Positions 1-7,109 of a stretch of 8,583 bases of DNA are shown one piece after another. Position 1 is the stretch's first letter. Each line of letters starts with the position of its first letter. The translations under genes and the position numbers were made by a program. This DNA is from Alphaproteobacteria bacterium. Lineage in GTDB: Bacteria; Pseudomonadota; Alphaproteobacteria; UBA8366. The stretch is from positions 1 through 8,583 of the forward strand of contig JASLSL010000169.1 in assembly GCA_030743445.1 (NCBI GenBank). Direction: 5' to 3'. The notes under the pieces were generated by a model. The model had not been told where the DNA came from, did no database searches, and saw nothing but the letters and a program-made list of their open reading frames with translations.

Positions 1-6
1 AAGACA

Positions 7-1197
<1,191 letters not shown>

Positions 1198-1207
1198 GGA
1201 GAGTTTT

Positions 1208-1230
1208 CGGGGCGCCATGTAGGCGCCCCG
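1208..1230 (+). terminator. GC-rich hairpin after tuf, possible weak terminator
   Basis: CGGGGCGCC at 1208-1216 pairs perfectly with GGCGCCCCG at 1222-1230, giving a 9-bp stem around the 5-base loop ATGTA. It begins 11 bases after the tuf stop codon and ends 25 bases before rpsJ. No clean T-run follows (the next bases are GTTCATTTGG), so it is not a classic strong intrinsic terminator. It may reduce read-through from tuf to rpsJ, stabilise the tuf 3' end, or mark a processing point. The stem is seen directly; the role is inferred. I could not identify a promoter for rpsJ in this gap. The 58-base spacer is also short for an E. coli-style L4-binding S10 leader. Confidence 0.45.
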
Positions 1231-1255
1231 GTTCATTTGGATACGGATCGAAACG

Positions 1256-1564
1256 ATGGACAGTCAGAATATCCGGATACGGTTAAAGGCGTTTGATCAC
1301 CGCGTGCTCGATCAATCGACGCAGGAGATCGTCAACACTGCCAAACGCACCGGCGCGGAAGTGCGCGGGCCGATCCCGTTGCCGCTGCGCATCGAGCGCT
1401 TCACCGTGCTGCGGTCGCCGCATATCGACAAGAAGAGCCGCGAGCAGTTCGAGATCCGAACCTACAAGCGGATGCTCGACATCGTCGACCCGACGCCGCA
1501 GACGGTCGACGCGCTGATGAAGCTCGACCTTGCCGCCGGCGTCGACGTCGAGATCAAGCTCTAG
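1256..1564 (+). CDS. rpsJ: 30S ribosomal protein S10
   Basis: S10 is a 30S head protein; as NusE it also joins the NusB antitermination complex. The 102 residues match the family length (about 102-105). Family sequence runs end to end: IRIRLKAFDHR near the start, the loop segment GPIPLP at 38-43, ERFTVLRSPH at 47-56, KKSREQFEIRT at 59-69 and the closing LDLAAGVDVEIKL. The ATG at 1256 is the start, with only a weak GGA-type ribosome binding site upstream. Two positions look odd against the S10 proteins I recall: Leu44, where Thr is usual after PLP, and Tyr70, where His is usual in the RTH motif. It heads the S10 gene order and sits 12 bases before rplC. Function is certain; the meaning of the substitutions is not. 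Confidence 0.97.
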   Translation: MDSQNIRIRLKAFDHRVLDQSTQEIVNTAKRTGAEVRGPIPLPLRIERFTVLRSPHIDKKSREQFEIRTYKRMLDIVDPTPQTVDALMKLDLAAGVDVEIKL

Positions 1565-1576
1565 GGGTGGATTGAG

Positions 1577-2365
1577 ATGCGCTGCGGACTAATCGCCCAG
1601 AAGCTTGGCATGTCGCGGGTTTTCGCCGAGGACGGCAACCACGTCCCGGTGACCGTGCTGAAGCTCGACAATTGCCAGGTTGTCGCCGTCCGCACCGAGG
1701 ACAAGGACGGCTACAACGCGGTCCAGCTCGGTATCGGCAAGGCCAAGGTCAAGAACACCAACAAGGCGATGCGCGGCCATTTCGCCAAGGCCAAGGTCGA
1801 GCCGAAGCGCAAGCTCGCCGAGTTCCGCGTCAGCGCCGACGCGGTGCTCGATGTCGGCGCCGAGCTCTCGGTCGATCATTTCGTCGAGGGCCAATTCGTC
1901 GACGTCGCCGGAACCAGCATCGGCAAGGGCTTCGCGGGCGCCATGAAGCGTCACGGCTTCAAGGGATTGCGCGCGAGCCACGGCGTGTCGGTGTCGCACC
2001 GCAGCCACGGTTCGACCGGCCACAGCCAGGATCCGGGCAAGGTTTTCAAGGGCAAGAAGATGGCCGGGCACATGGGCGACGAACGGGTCACGACCCAGAA
2101 CCTCAAGGTCGTCTCGACCGACGCGGAGCGCGGCCTGATCCTGATCCGCGGCGCCGTGCCGGGCGCCAAGGGCAGCTACGTGATGATCAGCGACGCGGTC
2201 AAGCGGGCGCGGCCGGACGAGGCGCCCTATCCCGCCGGCCTCGCGGGCATGGCGGCACCGGCCGAAGAGTCTGCCGGGGAAGAAGCCCCGGCCGAGGAGC
2301 CGAAGGCCGAAGAAAAGGCCCCCGAATCCGAAGCCGAAGAAAAAGAAGAAGAGTCGAAGGACTAG
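1577..2365 (+). CDS. rplC: 50S ribosomal protein L3 with long acidic C-terminal tail
   Basis: L3 is one of the first proteins to bind 23S rRNA, and its central loop reaches toward the peptidyl transferase centre. The ATG at 1577 opens with the family start MRCGLIAQKLGM and is preceded by a good ribosome binding site, GGGGTGGA at 1564-1571. The family core runs to about residue 210 and includes GTSIGKGFAGAMKRHGF at 112-128 and PGKVFKGKKMAGHMG at 153-167. At 262 residues it is about 50 longer than E. coli L3 (209). The excess is a low-complexity tail, with 15 Glu among residues 226-262 plus Ala, Pro and Lys. Alphaproteobacterial L3 proteins often carry some extension, but this one is strongly acidic, which is unusual for an rRNA-binding protein. 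Position 149 is His, where E. coli has the Gln150 methylated by PrmB. The stop is three bases before rplD. Confidence 0.97.
   Translation: MRCGLIAQKLGMSRVFAEDGNHVPVTVLKLDNCQVVAVRTEDKDGYNAVQLGIGKAKVKNTNKAMRGHFAKAKVEPKRKLAEFRVSADAVLDVGAELSVDHFVEGQFVDVAGTSIGKGFAGAMKRHGFKGLRASHGVSVSHRSHGSTGHSQDPGKVFKGKKMAGHMGDERVTTQNLKVVSTDAERGLILIRGAVPGAKGSYVMISDAVKRARPDEAPYPAGLAGMAAPAEESAGEEAPAEEPKAEEKAPESEAEEKEEESKD
2252..2362 (+). repeat. Low-complexity purine-rich tract encoding the L3 acidic tail
   Basis: This stretch inside rplC is built from irregular repeats of GCCGAAGAA and GCCGAGGAG-like units and ends in a nearly pure-purine run. It encodes residues 226-262 of L3, which are mostly Glu, Ala, Pro and Lys. 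Such tracts change length readily by replication slippage, so tail length may vary among relatives. The frame stays open through it to the TAG at 2363-2365. Confidence 0.6.
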
Positions 2366-2368
2366 GCG

Positions 2369-2989
2369 ATGAAGTGCAAGGTCGTAAGCTTGGACAATAA
2401 GGCCGCCGGCGACGTCGATCTCGCCGACGAGGTCTTTGCGGCGCCGGTCCGCCGCGACATCCTCGCGCGCATGGTCAATTACCAGCGCGCCAGGCGCCGC
2501 GCCGGCACCCACAAGACCAAGAACATGGCCGAGGTTCAGGGCACGACCGCCAAGCCGTGGCGCCAGAAGGGGCTCGGCCGCGCTCGCGCCGGCACGGTGC
2601 GCGCGGTGCAGTTCCGCGGCGGCGGCACGGTGTTCGGCCCGGTCGTGCGCAGCCACAATCAGAAGCTGCCGAAGAAGGTCCGGCGCATGGCGATGCGCTG
2701 CGCGCTGTCGGCCAAGCAGGCCGAGGGCAAGCTGGTGATCCTCAAGGAGGCCAAGCTCAAGGCGCCGAAGACCAAGGATCTGATCGATAAGCTCGCCAAG
2801 CTCGGTTGGGGCAAGGCCCTGATCGTCGCCGGCGCCGAAATCGACGAGAATTTCGCCCGCGCCGCGCGCAACATTCCGGGCGTCGACGTTCTGCCGATTG
2901 CCGGCGCCAATGTCTACGACATTCTGCGGCGCGACACGCTGGTGCTGACCACCGAAGCGGTCGAGGTGCTGGAGGCGCGCTTGAAATGA
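2369..2989 (+). CDS. rplD: 50S ribosomal protein L4
   Basis: L4 binds 23S rRNA early in assembly, and its long loop lines the peptide exit tunnel. In E. coli it also represses its own S10 operon. At 206 residues it is close to E. coli L4 (201). The basic tunnel loop is clear: an Arg-rich stretch at 39-44 (RARRRA), then KPWRQKGLGRARAGT at 62-76, and FRGGGTVFGP at 83-92. The C-terminal globular part ends with VDVLPIAGANVYDILRRDTL and the family tail. The ATG at 2369 lies three bases after the rplC stop, so translation is probably coupled. The gene ends in a TGA that overlaps the rplW start in the sequence ATGA. Whether L4 regulates this operon cannot be judged, because the leader before rpsJ is short and does not resemble the E. 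coli one. Confidence 0.97.
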   Translation: MKCKVVSLDNKAAGDVDLADEVFAAPVRRDILARMVNYQRARRRAGTHKTKNMAEVQGTTAKPWRQKGLGRARAGTVRAVQFRGGGTVFGPVVRSHNQKLPKKVRRMAMRCALSAKQAEGKLVILKEAKLKAPKTKDLIDKLAKLGWGKALIVAGAEIDENFARAARNIPGVDVLPIAGANVYDILRRDTLVLTTEAVEVLEARLK

Positions 2990-3309
2990 GCTGGAAATAT
3001 CTCAACAAGCGCGGGGTCAGCCGCGAGCGGATGTACGAGATCGTCCGGGCGCCGGTGATTACCGAAAAGGCGACGCTCGGCTCCGAGAACAATCAGGTGA
3101 CGTTCCGGGTGCCGCTCGACGCCACCAAGCCCGAGATCAAGGCCGCCGTCGAAGGCCTGTTTAGCGTCAAGGTGAAGTCGGTCAACACCCTGCGCCAGCA
3201 GGGCAAGACCAAGACCTTCCGCGGTCGGCGCGGCAAGCGCAGCGACTACAAGAAAGCGATCGTGTGCCTCGAAGAAGGCCAATCGATCGACGTGACGACG
3301 GGGGTTTAG
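2986..3309 (+). CDS. rplW: 50S ribosomal protein L23
   Basis: L23 sits at the exit of the peptide tunnel and is the docking site for trigger factor and SRP in bacteria. The product is 107 residues from the ATG at 2986, which overlaps the rplD stop by four bases (ATGA). That start gives an N-terminal leader MSWKYLNKRGVSRER before the family core IVRAPVITEKAT. Alphaproteobacterial L23 proteins I recall have a similar leader, so I prefer it to the internal ATG at 3031, which would start directly before the core. The core includes DATKPEIKAAVEGLF, VKSVNTLRQQGKTK and RRGKRSDYKKAIVCL, and the protein ends in GQSIDVTTGV. An upstream in-frame opening at 2806 lies inside rplD and is not a likely start. 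Confidence 0.95.
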   Translation: MSWKYLNKRGVSRERMYEIVRAPVITEKATLGSENNQVTFRVPLDATKPEIKAAVEGLFSVKVKSVNTLRQQGKTKTFRGRRGKRSDYKKAIVCLEEGQSIDVTTGV

Positions 3310-3312
3310 CCA

Positions 3313-4143
3313 ATGCCTTTGAAATCATTCAATCCGGTGACCCCGAGCACGCGCAACCTGGTGATCGTCGACCGTTCGGCGTTGCACAAGGGCAAGCCGG
3401 TCAAGAAGCTGACCAAGGGCCTGACCCAGAAGGCCGGCCGCAACAACGCCGGGCGCATCACCGCGCGGCGGCGCGGCGGCGGGCACAAGCGGCGCTATCG
3501 CGTGGTCGACTTCAAACGGCGCAAGTTCGATATTCCGGCAACGGTCGAGCGGCTCGAATACGATCCCAACCGCACCGCCTTCATCGCGCTGATCCGCTAC
3601 GAGGACGGCGAGCAGTCTTACATCCTAGCGCCGCAGCGCCTCGACGTCGGCGACGTGGTGATCTCGGGCGAGCGCGCCGACATCAAGCCCGGCAACGCGA
3701 TGCCGCTCTCGAGCATTCCGATCGGCACGATCGTCCATAATGTCGAGATGAAGGTCGGCAAGGGCGGCCAGATCGCGCGCGCCGGCGGCACCTATCTGCA
3801 ACTCGTCGGACGTGACGGCGCTTACGCGCAGCTCAAGCTCGGCTCGGGCGAATTGCGCATGGTGCGGAGCGAATGCATGGCGACGGTGGGCGCGGTCTCG
3901 AACCCCGACCAGGCCAACATCAAGATCGGCAAGGCCGGCCGCAATCGCTGGCTCGGCAAGCGTCCGTCGGTGCGCGGCGTGGCGATGAACCCTGTCGATC
4001 ACCCGCATGGCGGCGGCGAGGGACGCAGTTCCGGCGGCCGACACCCGGTAACCCCCTGGGGCGTGCCGACCAAGGGCAAGCGCACCAGGCAAAAGAACAA
4101 GCCGAGCGACAAGCTAATCATTCGTCGCCGGCACAAGAAGTAA
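3313..4143 (+). CDS. rplB: 50S ribosomal protein L2
   Basis: L2 is the large, highly conserved 23S rRNA-binding protein needed for subunit joining and peptidyl transferase activity. The 276 residues match the family (273-277). Landmarks are MPLKSFNPVTPSTR at the start, the basic block RRRGGGHKRRYR at 52-63, and the signature MNPVDHPHGGGEG at 225-237. The latter contains His230, the equivalent of E. coli His229. The protein ends in a very basic tail, IIRRRHKK. The ATG at 3313 is three bases after the rplW stop; the run of G at 3300-3304 within the end of rplW is its likely ribosome binding site. Nothing in the gene is unusual. Confidence 0.98.
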   Translation: MPLKSFNPVTPSTRNLVIVDRSALHKGKPVKKLTKGLTQKAGRNNAGRITARRRGGGHKRRYRVVDFKRRKFDIPATVERLEYDPNRTAFIALIRYEDGEQSYILAPQRLDVGDVVISGERADIKPGNAMPLSSIPIGTIVHNVEMKVGKGGQIARAGGTYLQLVGRDGAYAQLKLGSGELRMVRSECMATVGAVSNPDQANIKIGKAGRNRWLGKRPSVRGVAMNPVDHPHGGGEGRSSGGRHPVTPWGVPTKGKRTRQKNKPSDKLIIRRRHKK

Positions 4144-4145
4144 AC

Positions 4146-4150
4146 GGAGG
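4146..4150 (+). promoter_or_regulatory. Ribosome binding site for rpsS
   Basis: GGAGG lies eight bases before the GTG at 4159. This ideal site, with the conserved SRSVWKGPF directly after the GTG, fixes the non-ATG start of S19. Confidence 0.8.
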
Positions 4151-4158
4151 ATCGCGAC

Positions 4159-4437
4159 GTGTCTCGTTCTGTTTGGAAAGGTCCGTTCGTCGACGGCTAT
4201 CTCTTGAAGAAGGCCGAGGCGGCGCGTGGGTCCGGACGTAGCGACGTGATCAGGACGTGGTCGCGGCGTTCGACCGTGCTACCGCAGTTCGTCGGGCTGA
4301 CTTTCGGTGTCTACAACGGCCAGAAATTCATCCCGGTGCTGGTGACCGAAAACATGATCGGCCACAAGTTCGGCGAGTTCGCGCCGACCCGGACGTTCTA
4401 CGGTCACTCGGCCGACAAGCGGGCGAGGAGGGAGTAG
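4159..4437 (+). CDS. rpsS: 30S ribosomal protein S19 (GTG start)
   Basis: S19 is a 30S head protein that, with S13, contacts the A-site tRNA region and the B1 bridges. The product has 92 residues, the normal size. It begins SRSVWKGPFVDGYLLKKAE and contains the family signature NGQKFIPVLVTENMIGHKFGE, split here as NGQKFIPVL at 53-61 and IGHKFGEF further on. It ends FYGHSADKRARRE. The start is GTG at 4159, chosen because GGAGG lies eight bases upstream and no in-frame ATG stands near the conserved start. It lies between rplB (15-base gap) and rplV (2-base gap). Confidence 0.97.
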   Translation: MSRSVWKGPFVDGYLLKKAEAARGSGRSDVIRTWSRRSTVLPQFVGLTFGVYNGQKFIPVLVTENMIGHKFGEFAPTRTFYGHSADKRARRE

Positions 4438-4439
4438 CG

Positions 4440-4820
4440 ATGGGCAAGCCCAAATCGGAGCGCCGCTACGCCGACAACGAGGCCATCGCCTACGGCAAGT
4501 TCATGCGCGTCAGCACGCAGAAGCTGAACCTGATCGCGGGGTTGATACGCGGCAAGAATGCGGACGAGGCGCTCGCCGAACTGACCTTCTCGAAGCGCCG
4601 CGTCGCCGGCGACGTCAAGAAGGTGCTGCAGTCGGCCGTGGCCAACGCAGAGAACAACCACCAGCTCGACGTCGACCGCCTGTTCGTCAAGGAAGTGACG
4701 ATCGGCAAGACGTTGGAATTCAAGCGCTTTCGCGCCCGGGCCAGGGGCCGCGTCGGGCGCATCCGCAAGCCGGTCAGCAACCTGACCGTCGTGGTGAGCG
4801 AACGCGAGGAGACTGAGTAA
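4440..4820 (+). CDS. rplV: 50S ribosomal protein L22
   Basis: L22 binds 23S rRNA and lines the peptide exit tunnel with an extended hairpin, the site of known erythromycin-resistance changes in other species. The product has 126 residues, against 110 in E. coli; alphaproteobacterial forms of about 126 are usual. The family pieces MRVSTQKLNLIAGLIRGK and VANAENNHQLDVD are clear. The tunnel hairpin lies in the Arg-rich segment around KRFRARARGRVGRI, followed by KPVSNLTVVV. The ATG at 4440 follows a strong purine ribosome binding site (GAGGAGGGAG at 4425-4434) inside the end of rpsS. The TAA stop shares one base with the rpsC ATG (TAATG), so the two are probably translationally coupled. No resistance-type deletion is evident in the hairpin. 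Confidence 0.97.
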   Translation: MGKPKSERRYADNEAIAYGKFMRVSTQKLNLIAGLIRGKNADEALAELTFSKRRVAGDVKKVLQSAVANAENNHQLDVDRLFVKEVTIGKTLEFKRFRARARGRVGRIRKPVSNLTVVVSEREETE

Positions 4821-5497
4821 TGGGTCAAAAAGTCAATCCGATCGGGTTCCGCCTCGGGATCAACCGGACTTGGGATTCGCGATGGTTCGCCGACCGGGAT
4901 TACGCGGACCTGTTGCACGACGACATCATGATACGCGAGTACATCATGGATCGCCTGAGCCAGGCCGGGGTGTCGAAGGTCATCATCGAGCGGCCGGCGA
5001 AGAAGGCCCGGATCGCCATCCATACCGCGCGCCCCGGCGTCGTGATCGGCAAGAAGGGCGCCGACATCGAGAGGCTGCGCCAGGAACTCGCCAAGATGAC
5101 CGGCGCCGAGGTGACGCTGAACATCGTCGAGATCCGCAAGCCCGAGCTCGACGCCAAGTTGGTCGCCGAGAACATCGCCCAGCAGCTCAACCGGCGGGTC
5201 GCCTTCCGCCGCGCCATGAAGCGCGCGGTGCAGTCGGCGATGCGGCTCGGCGCCGACGGCATCCGCATCAAGTGCGGCGGCCGGCTCGGCGGCATCGAGA
5301 TCGCGCGCTCGGAATGGTACCGCGAGGGCCGGGTGCCGCTGCACACGCTGCGCGCCGACATCGATTACGGCACCGCGACGGCCAAGACCACGTACGGCAC
5401 CTGCGGCGTCAAGGTCTGGGTCTTCAAGGGCGAGATCATGGCCCACGACCCGATGGCCCAGGAAAAGAAAATGCAGGAGCAGCAGCCGCAGCGCTAA
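4820..5497 (+). CDS. rpsC: 30S ribosomal protein S3
   Basis: S3 lies at the mRNA entry side of the 30S head and contributes to the ribosomal mRNA helicase. The product has 225 residues (E. coli 233). The start MGQKVNPIGFRLGI is the family N-terminus. A type II KH domain follows, with its GKKG loop at 77-80. Basic residues Arg130, Arg131 and Lys134 (in FRRAMKRAV) correspond to the helicase residues known in E. coli. The C-terminal domain contains GRLGGIEIARSEW and the family GxVPLHTLRADIDYG segment. The last 12 or so residues form a Gln-rich tail, not conserved in general. The ATG at 4820 overlaps the rplV stop by one base. A 25-base gap separates it from rplP. Confidence 0.98.
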   Translation: MGQKVNPIGFRLGINRTWDSRWFADRDYADLLHDDIMIREYIMDRLSQAGVSKVIIERPAKKARIAIHTARPGVVIGKKGADIERLRQELAKMTGAEVTLNIVEIRKPELDAKLVAENIAQQLNRRVAFRRAMKRAVQSAMRLGADGIRIKCGGRLGGIEIARSEWYREGRVPLHTLRADIDYGTATAKTTYGTCGVKVWVFKGEIMAHDPMAQEKKMQEQQPQR

Positions 5498-5522
5498 CGA
5501 CGCGCGACGCTGGGATGGAAAG

Positions 5523-5942
5523 ATGCTTAGTCCGAAACGCACCAAGTACCGTAAAGCCCAAAAGGGCCGAATTCACGGCGCCGCCAAGGGCGGGACGTCG
5601 CTCAACTTCGGCCGCTACGGGCTCAAGGCGATGAAGGCGGGTCGTGTGACCGCGCGCCAGATCGAGGCCGCGCGCCGCGCCGTGACCCGTCATATCAAGC
5701 GCGCCGGCAAAGTCTGGATCCGGGTCTTCCCCGACGTGCCGGTCAGCGCCAAGCCGGCCGAGGTGCGCATGGGCAAGGGCAAGGGCACGCCGGAGTTCTG
5801 GATGTGCCGGGTTAAGCCTGGACGGATCATGTTCGAGCTCGATGGCGTCGACGCGGCGGTGGCGCGGCGCGCCTTCGAGCTGGCGGCGGCCAAACTACCG
5901 ATGGAATGCAAGTTCGTCAGCCGACTCGGCGAGGGAGGCTGA
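5523..5942 (+). CDS. rplP: 50S ribosomal protein L16
   Basis: L16 is a late-assembling 50S protein near the A-site tRNA and the binding site for L27 and 5S rRNA neighbours. The 139 residues match the family (136-144). Visible landmarks are MLSPKRTKYRKAQKGR at the start, FGRYGLKAM at 29-37, and VRMGKGKGTPEFW at 81-93. Arg82 corresponds to the E. coli arginine hydroxylated by RoxA (YcfD). The start is the ATG at 5523, with a purine-rich but imperfect ribosome binding site (GGGATGGAAAG). An ATG at 5515 inside that site is out of frame. Its C-terminal codons supply the ribosome binding site of rpmC (GGGAGG at 5933-5938). The gene is ordinary. Confidence 0.97.
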   Translation: MLSPKRTKYRKAQKGRIHGAAKGGTSLNFGRYGLKAMKAGRVTARQIEAARRAVTRHIKRAGKVWIRVFPDVPVSAKPAEVRMGKGKGTPEFWMCRVKPGRIMFELDGVDAAVARRAFELAAAKLPMECKFVSRLGEGG

Positions 5943-5946
5943 CGTC

Positions 5947-6141
5947 ATGAAGGCCGAGGACTTGCGCCAGAAGAGCGAGGACGAGTTGGACGAGCAGCTT
6001 CAGGACCTGCAGAAGGAGGCGTTCAACCTGCGCTTCCAGAAAGCGAGCGGCCAGCTCGAGAACACCGCCCGGGTAAGGGACGTGCGGCGCGACATTGCGC
6101 GCATCAAGACCCTCCTCGGCGAACGGCGTAAGGCCTCTTAG
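5947..6141 (+). CDS. rpmC: 50S ribosomal protein L29
   Basis: L29 is a small two-helix protein near the tunnel exit, beside L23. The product has 64 residues, the expected size. It begins MKAEDLRQKSEDELDEQL, continues with KEAFNLRFQKASGQLEN at 23-39 (the family signature region), and ends in a second basic helix, RRDIARIKTLL. The ATG at 5947 follows GGGAGG by eight bases and lies four bases after the rplP stop. The heptad-like spacing of Leu and Ile fits its known antiparallel helical hairpin. Nothing odd was seen. Confidence 0.95.
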   Translation: MKAEDLRQKSEDELDEQLQDLQKEAFNLRFQKASGQLENTARVRDVRRDIARIKTLLGERRKAS

Positions 6142-6150
6142 GAGAAAGCG

Positions 6151-6399
6151 ATGTCGCGTCGAGTAGTGCAAGGTACGGTGGTTGGAGACGCCAAGGACAA
6201 GACCGTCCTGGTCCGCGTCGAGCGGCGCTTCATGCATCCGCTATACAAGAAGTTCATCAAACGCTCGAAGAAGTACATGGCGCACGACGAGGCCAACGCC
6301 TGCAAGGAGGGCGACATCGTGCGAATTCGCGAGTGCCGGCCGATTTCGAAACGCAAGAGCTGGGTCGTGCTGAGCGAGCCGGCAGGACAGAAGAGCTAG
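6151..6399 (+). CDS. rpsQ: 30S ribosomal protein S17
   Basis: S17 is a primary 16S rRNA-binding protein with an OB fold. The 82 residues match the family (about 76-85). The start MSRRVVQGTVVGDAKDKTVLV, with the basic stretch FMHPLYKKFIKRSKKY, fits alphaproteobacterial forms. The signature GDIVRIRECRPIS lies at 54-66. The ATG at 6151 has AGGAG five bases or so after the overlapping rpmC stop (6140-6144), a good ribosome binding site. It is the last gene of the S10 operon order; rplN follows after 10 bases, so the S10 and spc gene sets appear joined in one transcription unit here, with no visible terminator between them. Confidence 0.97.
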   Translation: MSRRVVQGTVVGDAKDKTVLVRVERRFMHPLYKKFIKRSKKYMAHDEANACKEGDIVRIRECRPISKRKSWVVLSEPAGQKS

Positions 6400-6409
6400 G
6401 GAACGCGCC

Positions 6410-6778
6410 ATGATCCAGATGCAGACAAACCTGGACGTTGCGGACAATTCGGGCGCCCGCCGCGTGCAGTGCATCAAGGTGCTGGGCGGCTCCAAGCGCA
6501 AGACCGCGGGCATCGGCGACGTCATCGTGGTGACGGTCAAAGAGGCGATTCCCCGCGGCCGCGTCCGCAAGGGCGATATCCATCAGGCCGTGATCGTCCG
6601 CACGGCGAAGGAAATCCGCCGCGCCGACGGCTCGTCGATCCGCTTCGACCGCAACGCAGCGGTGCTGATCGACAATCAGGGCGAGCCGATCGGCACGCGC
6701 ATCTTCGGCCCGGTGACCCGCGAGCTCAGGGCCAAGCGCTTCATGAAGATCATTTCACTCGCACCCGAGGTGTTGTGA
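6410..6778 (+). CDS. rplN: 50S ribosomal protein L14
   Basis: L14 sits at the subunit interface and makes bridges B5 and B8; in bacteria it is also the RsfS silencing-factor contact. The product has 122 residues, the usual length. It begins MIQMQTNLDVADNSGARR, followed by CIKVLGGSKRKTAGIGD and the family run DVIVVTVKEAIPRGRVRKGD. Its C-terminal part RNAAVLIDNQGEPIGTRIFGP is typical. The ATG at 6410 follows TAGGGAACG-type purines overlapping the rpsQ stop. The gene ends in TGA overlapping the ATG of rplX by one base (TGATG), implying coupled translation. It opens the spc operon gene order. Confidence 0.98.
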   Translation: MIQMQTNLDVADNSGARRVQCIKVLGGSKRKTAGIGDVIVVTVKEAIPRGRVRKGDIHQAVIVRTAKEIRRADGSSIRFDRNAAVLIDNQGEPIGTRIFGPVTRELRAKRFMKIISLAPEVL

Positions 6779-7095
6779 TGGCGGCAAAGATCAAGAAGGG
6801 CGACAGGGTCGTCGTGTTGACCGGCCGCGACAAGGGCAAGAACGGCGAGGTGTTGCGCGTGATCACGGGCGACGGGCGGGTGATCGTCCAGGGCGTCAAC
6901 ATCGCCAAGCGCCACACCCGGCCGACCCAGGCCAGTCCGGGCGGGATCATCGACAAGGAACTGCCGATCGCGATCTCGAACCTCGCGCATCTCGATCCCA
7001 AGGACGACAAGCCGACGCGGGTCGGATTCAAGATTCTCGATGACGGCCGGAAGGTGCGCTACGCCAAACGCTCCGGCGAGGTCATCGACAGTTGA
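6778..7095 (+). CDS. rplX: 50S ribosomal protein L24
   Basis: L24 is an assembly-initiating 50S protein that binds the 5' end of 23S rRNA. The product has 105 residues, against about 103-106 in the family. A KOW motif occupies residues 5-32 (KKGDRVVVLTGRDKGKNG and following), then VNIAKRHTRPTQASPGGI at about 40-57, typical for the protein. The start is the ATG at 6778, which overlaps the rplN stop by one base and directly precedes the conserved AAKIKKGD. A longer in-frame opening that begins at 6469 lies inside rplN and is not used. The TGA stop at 7093-7095 is 14 bases before rplE. Confidence 0.97.
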   Translation: MAAKIKKGDRVVVLTGRDKGKNGEVLRVITGDGRVIVQGVNIAKRHTRPTQASPGGIIDKELPIAISNLAHLDPKDDKPTRVGFKILDDGRKVRYAKRSGEVIDS

Positions 7096-7109
7096 CGGGA
7101 AAAGCGGAA

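Noticed and set aside
1198..1255. A promoter for the S10 operon in the gap after tuf
   Set aside because: I could not find a convincing pair of -35 and -10 boxes at a proper distance in 58 bases; partial AT-rich matches near 1231-1250 are too weak to support.
1589..2656. Long open frame of 355 codons on the - strand across rplC and rplD
   Set aside because: It is the mirror of rplC and rplD in high-GC sequence. Its product is low complexity (runs of Phe, Gly, Arg, His and Ala, with the Phe run mirroring the Glu codons of the L3 tail) and fits no family I know.
2806..2985. Upstream extension of the rplW frame from 2806
   Set aside because: That part is rplD read in another frame and is Arg-rich nonsense. 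The ATG at 2986 overlaps the rplD stop and gives a normal L23.
4490..5545. Long open frame of 351 codons on the - strand across rplV and rpsC
   Set aside because: Both + strand genes are unmistakable, start with good ribosome binding sites and overlap by one base. The antisense product is Arg, Leu and Asp-rich with no recognisable domain.
7092..7109. TTG at 7092 as the start of rplE
   Set aside because: It would add six residues not expected in L5 and overlap rplX. The ATG at 7110 sits next to the conserved N-terminus and has GGGA upstream.
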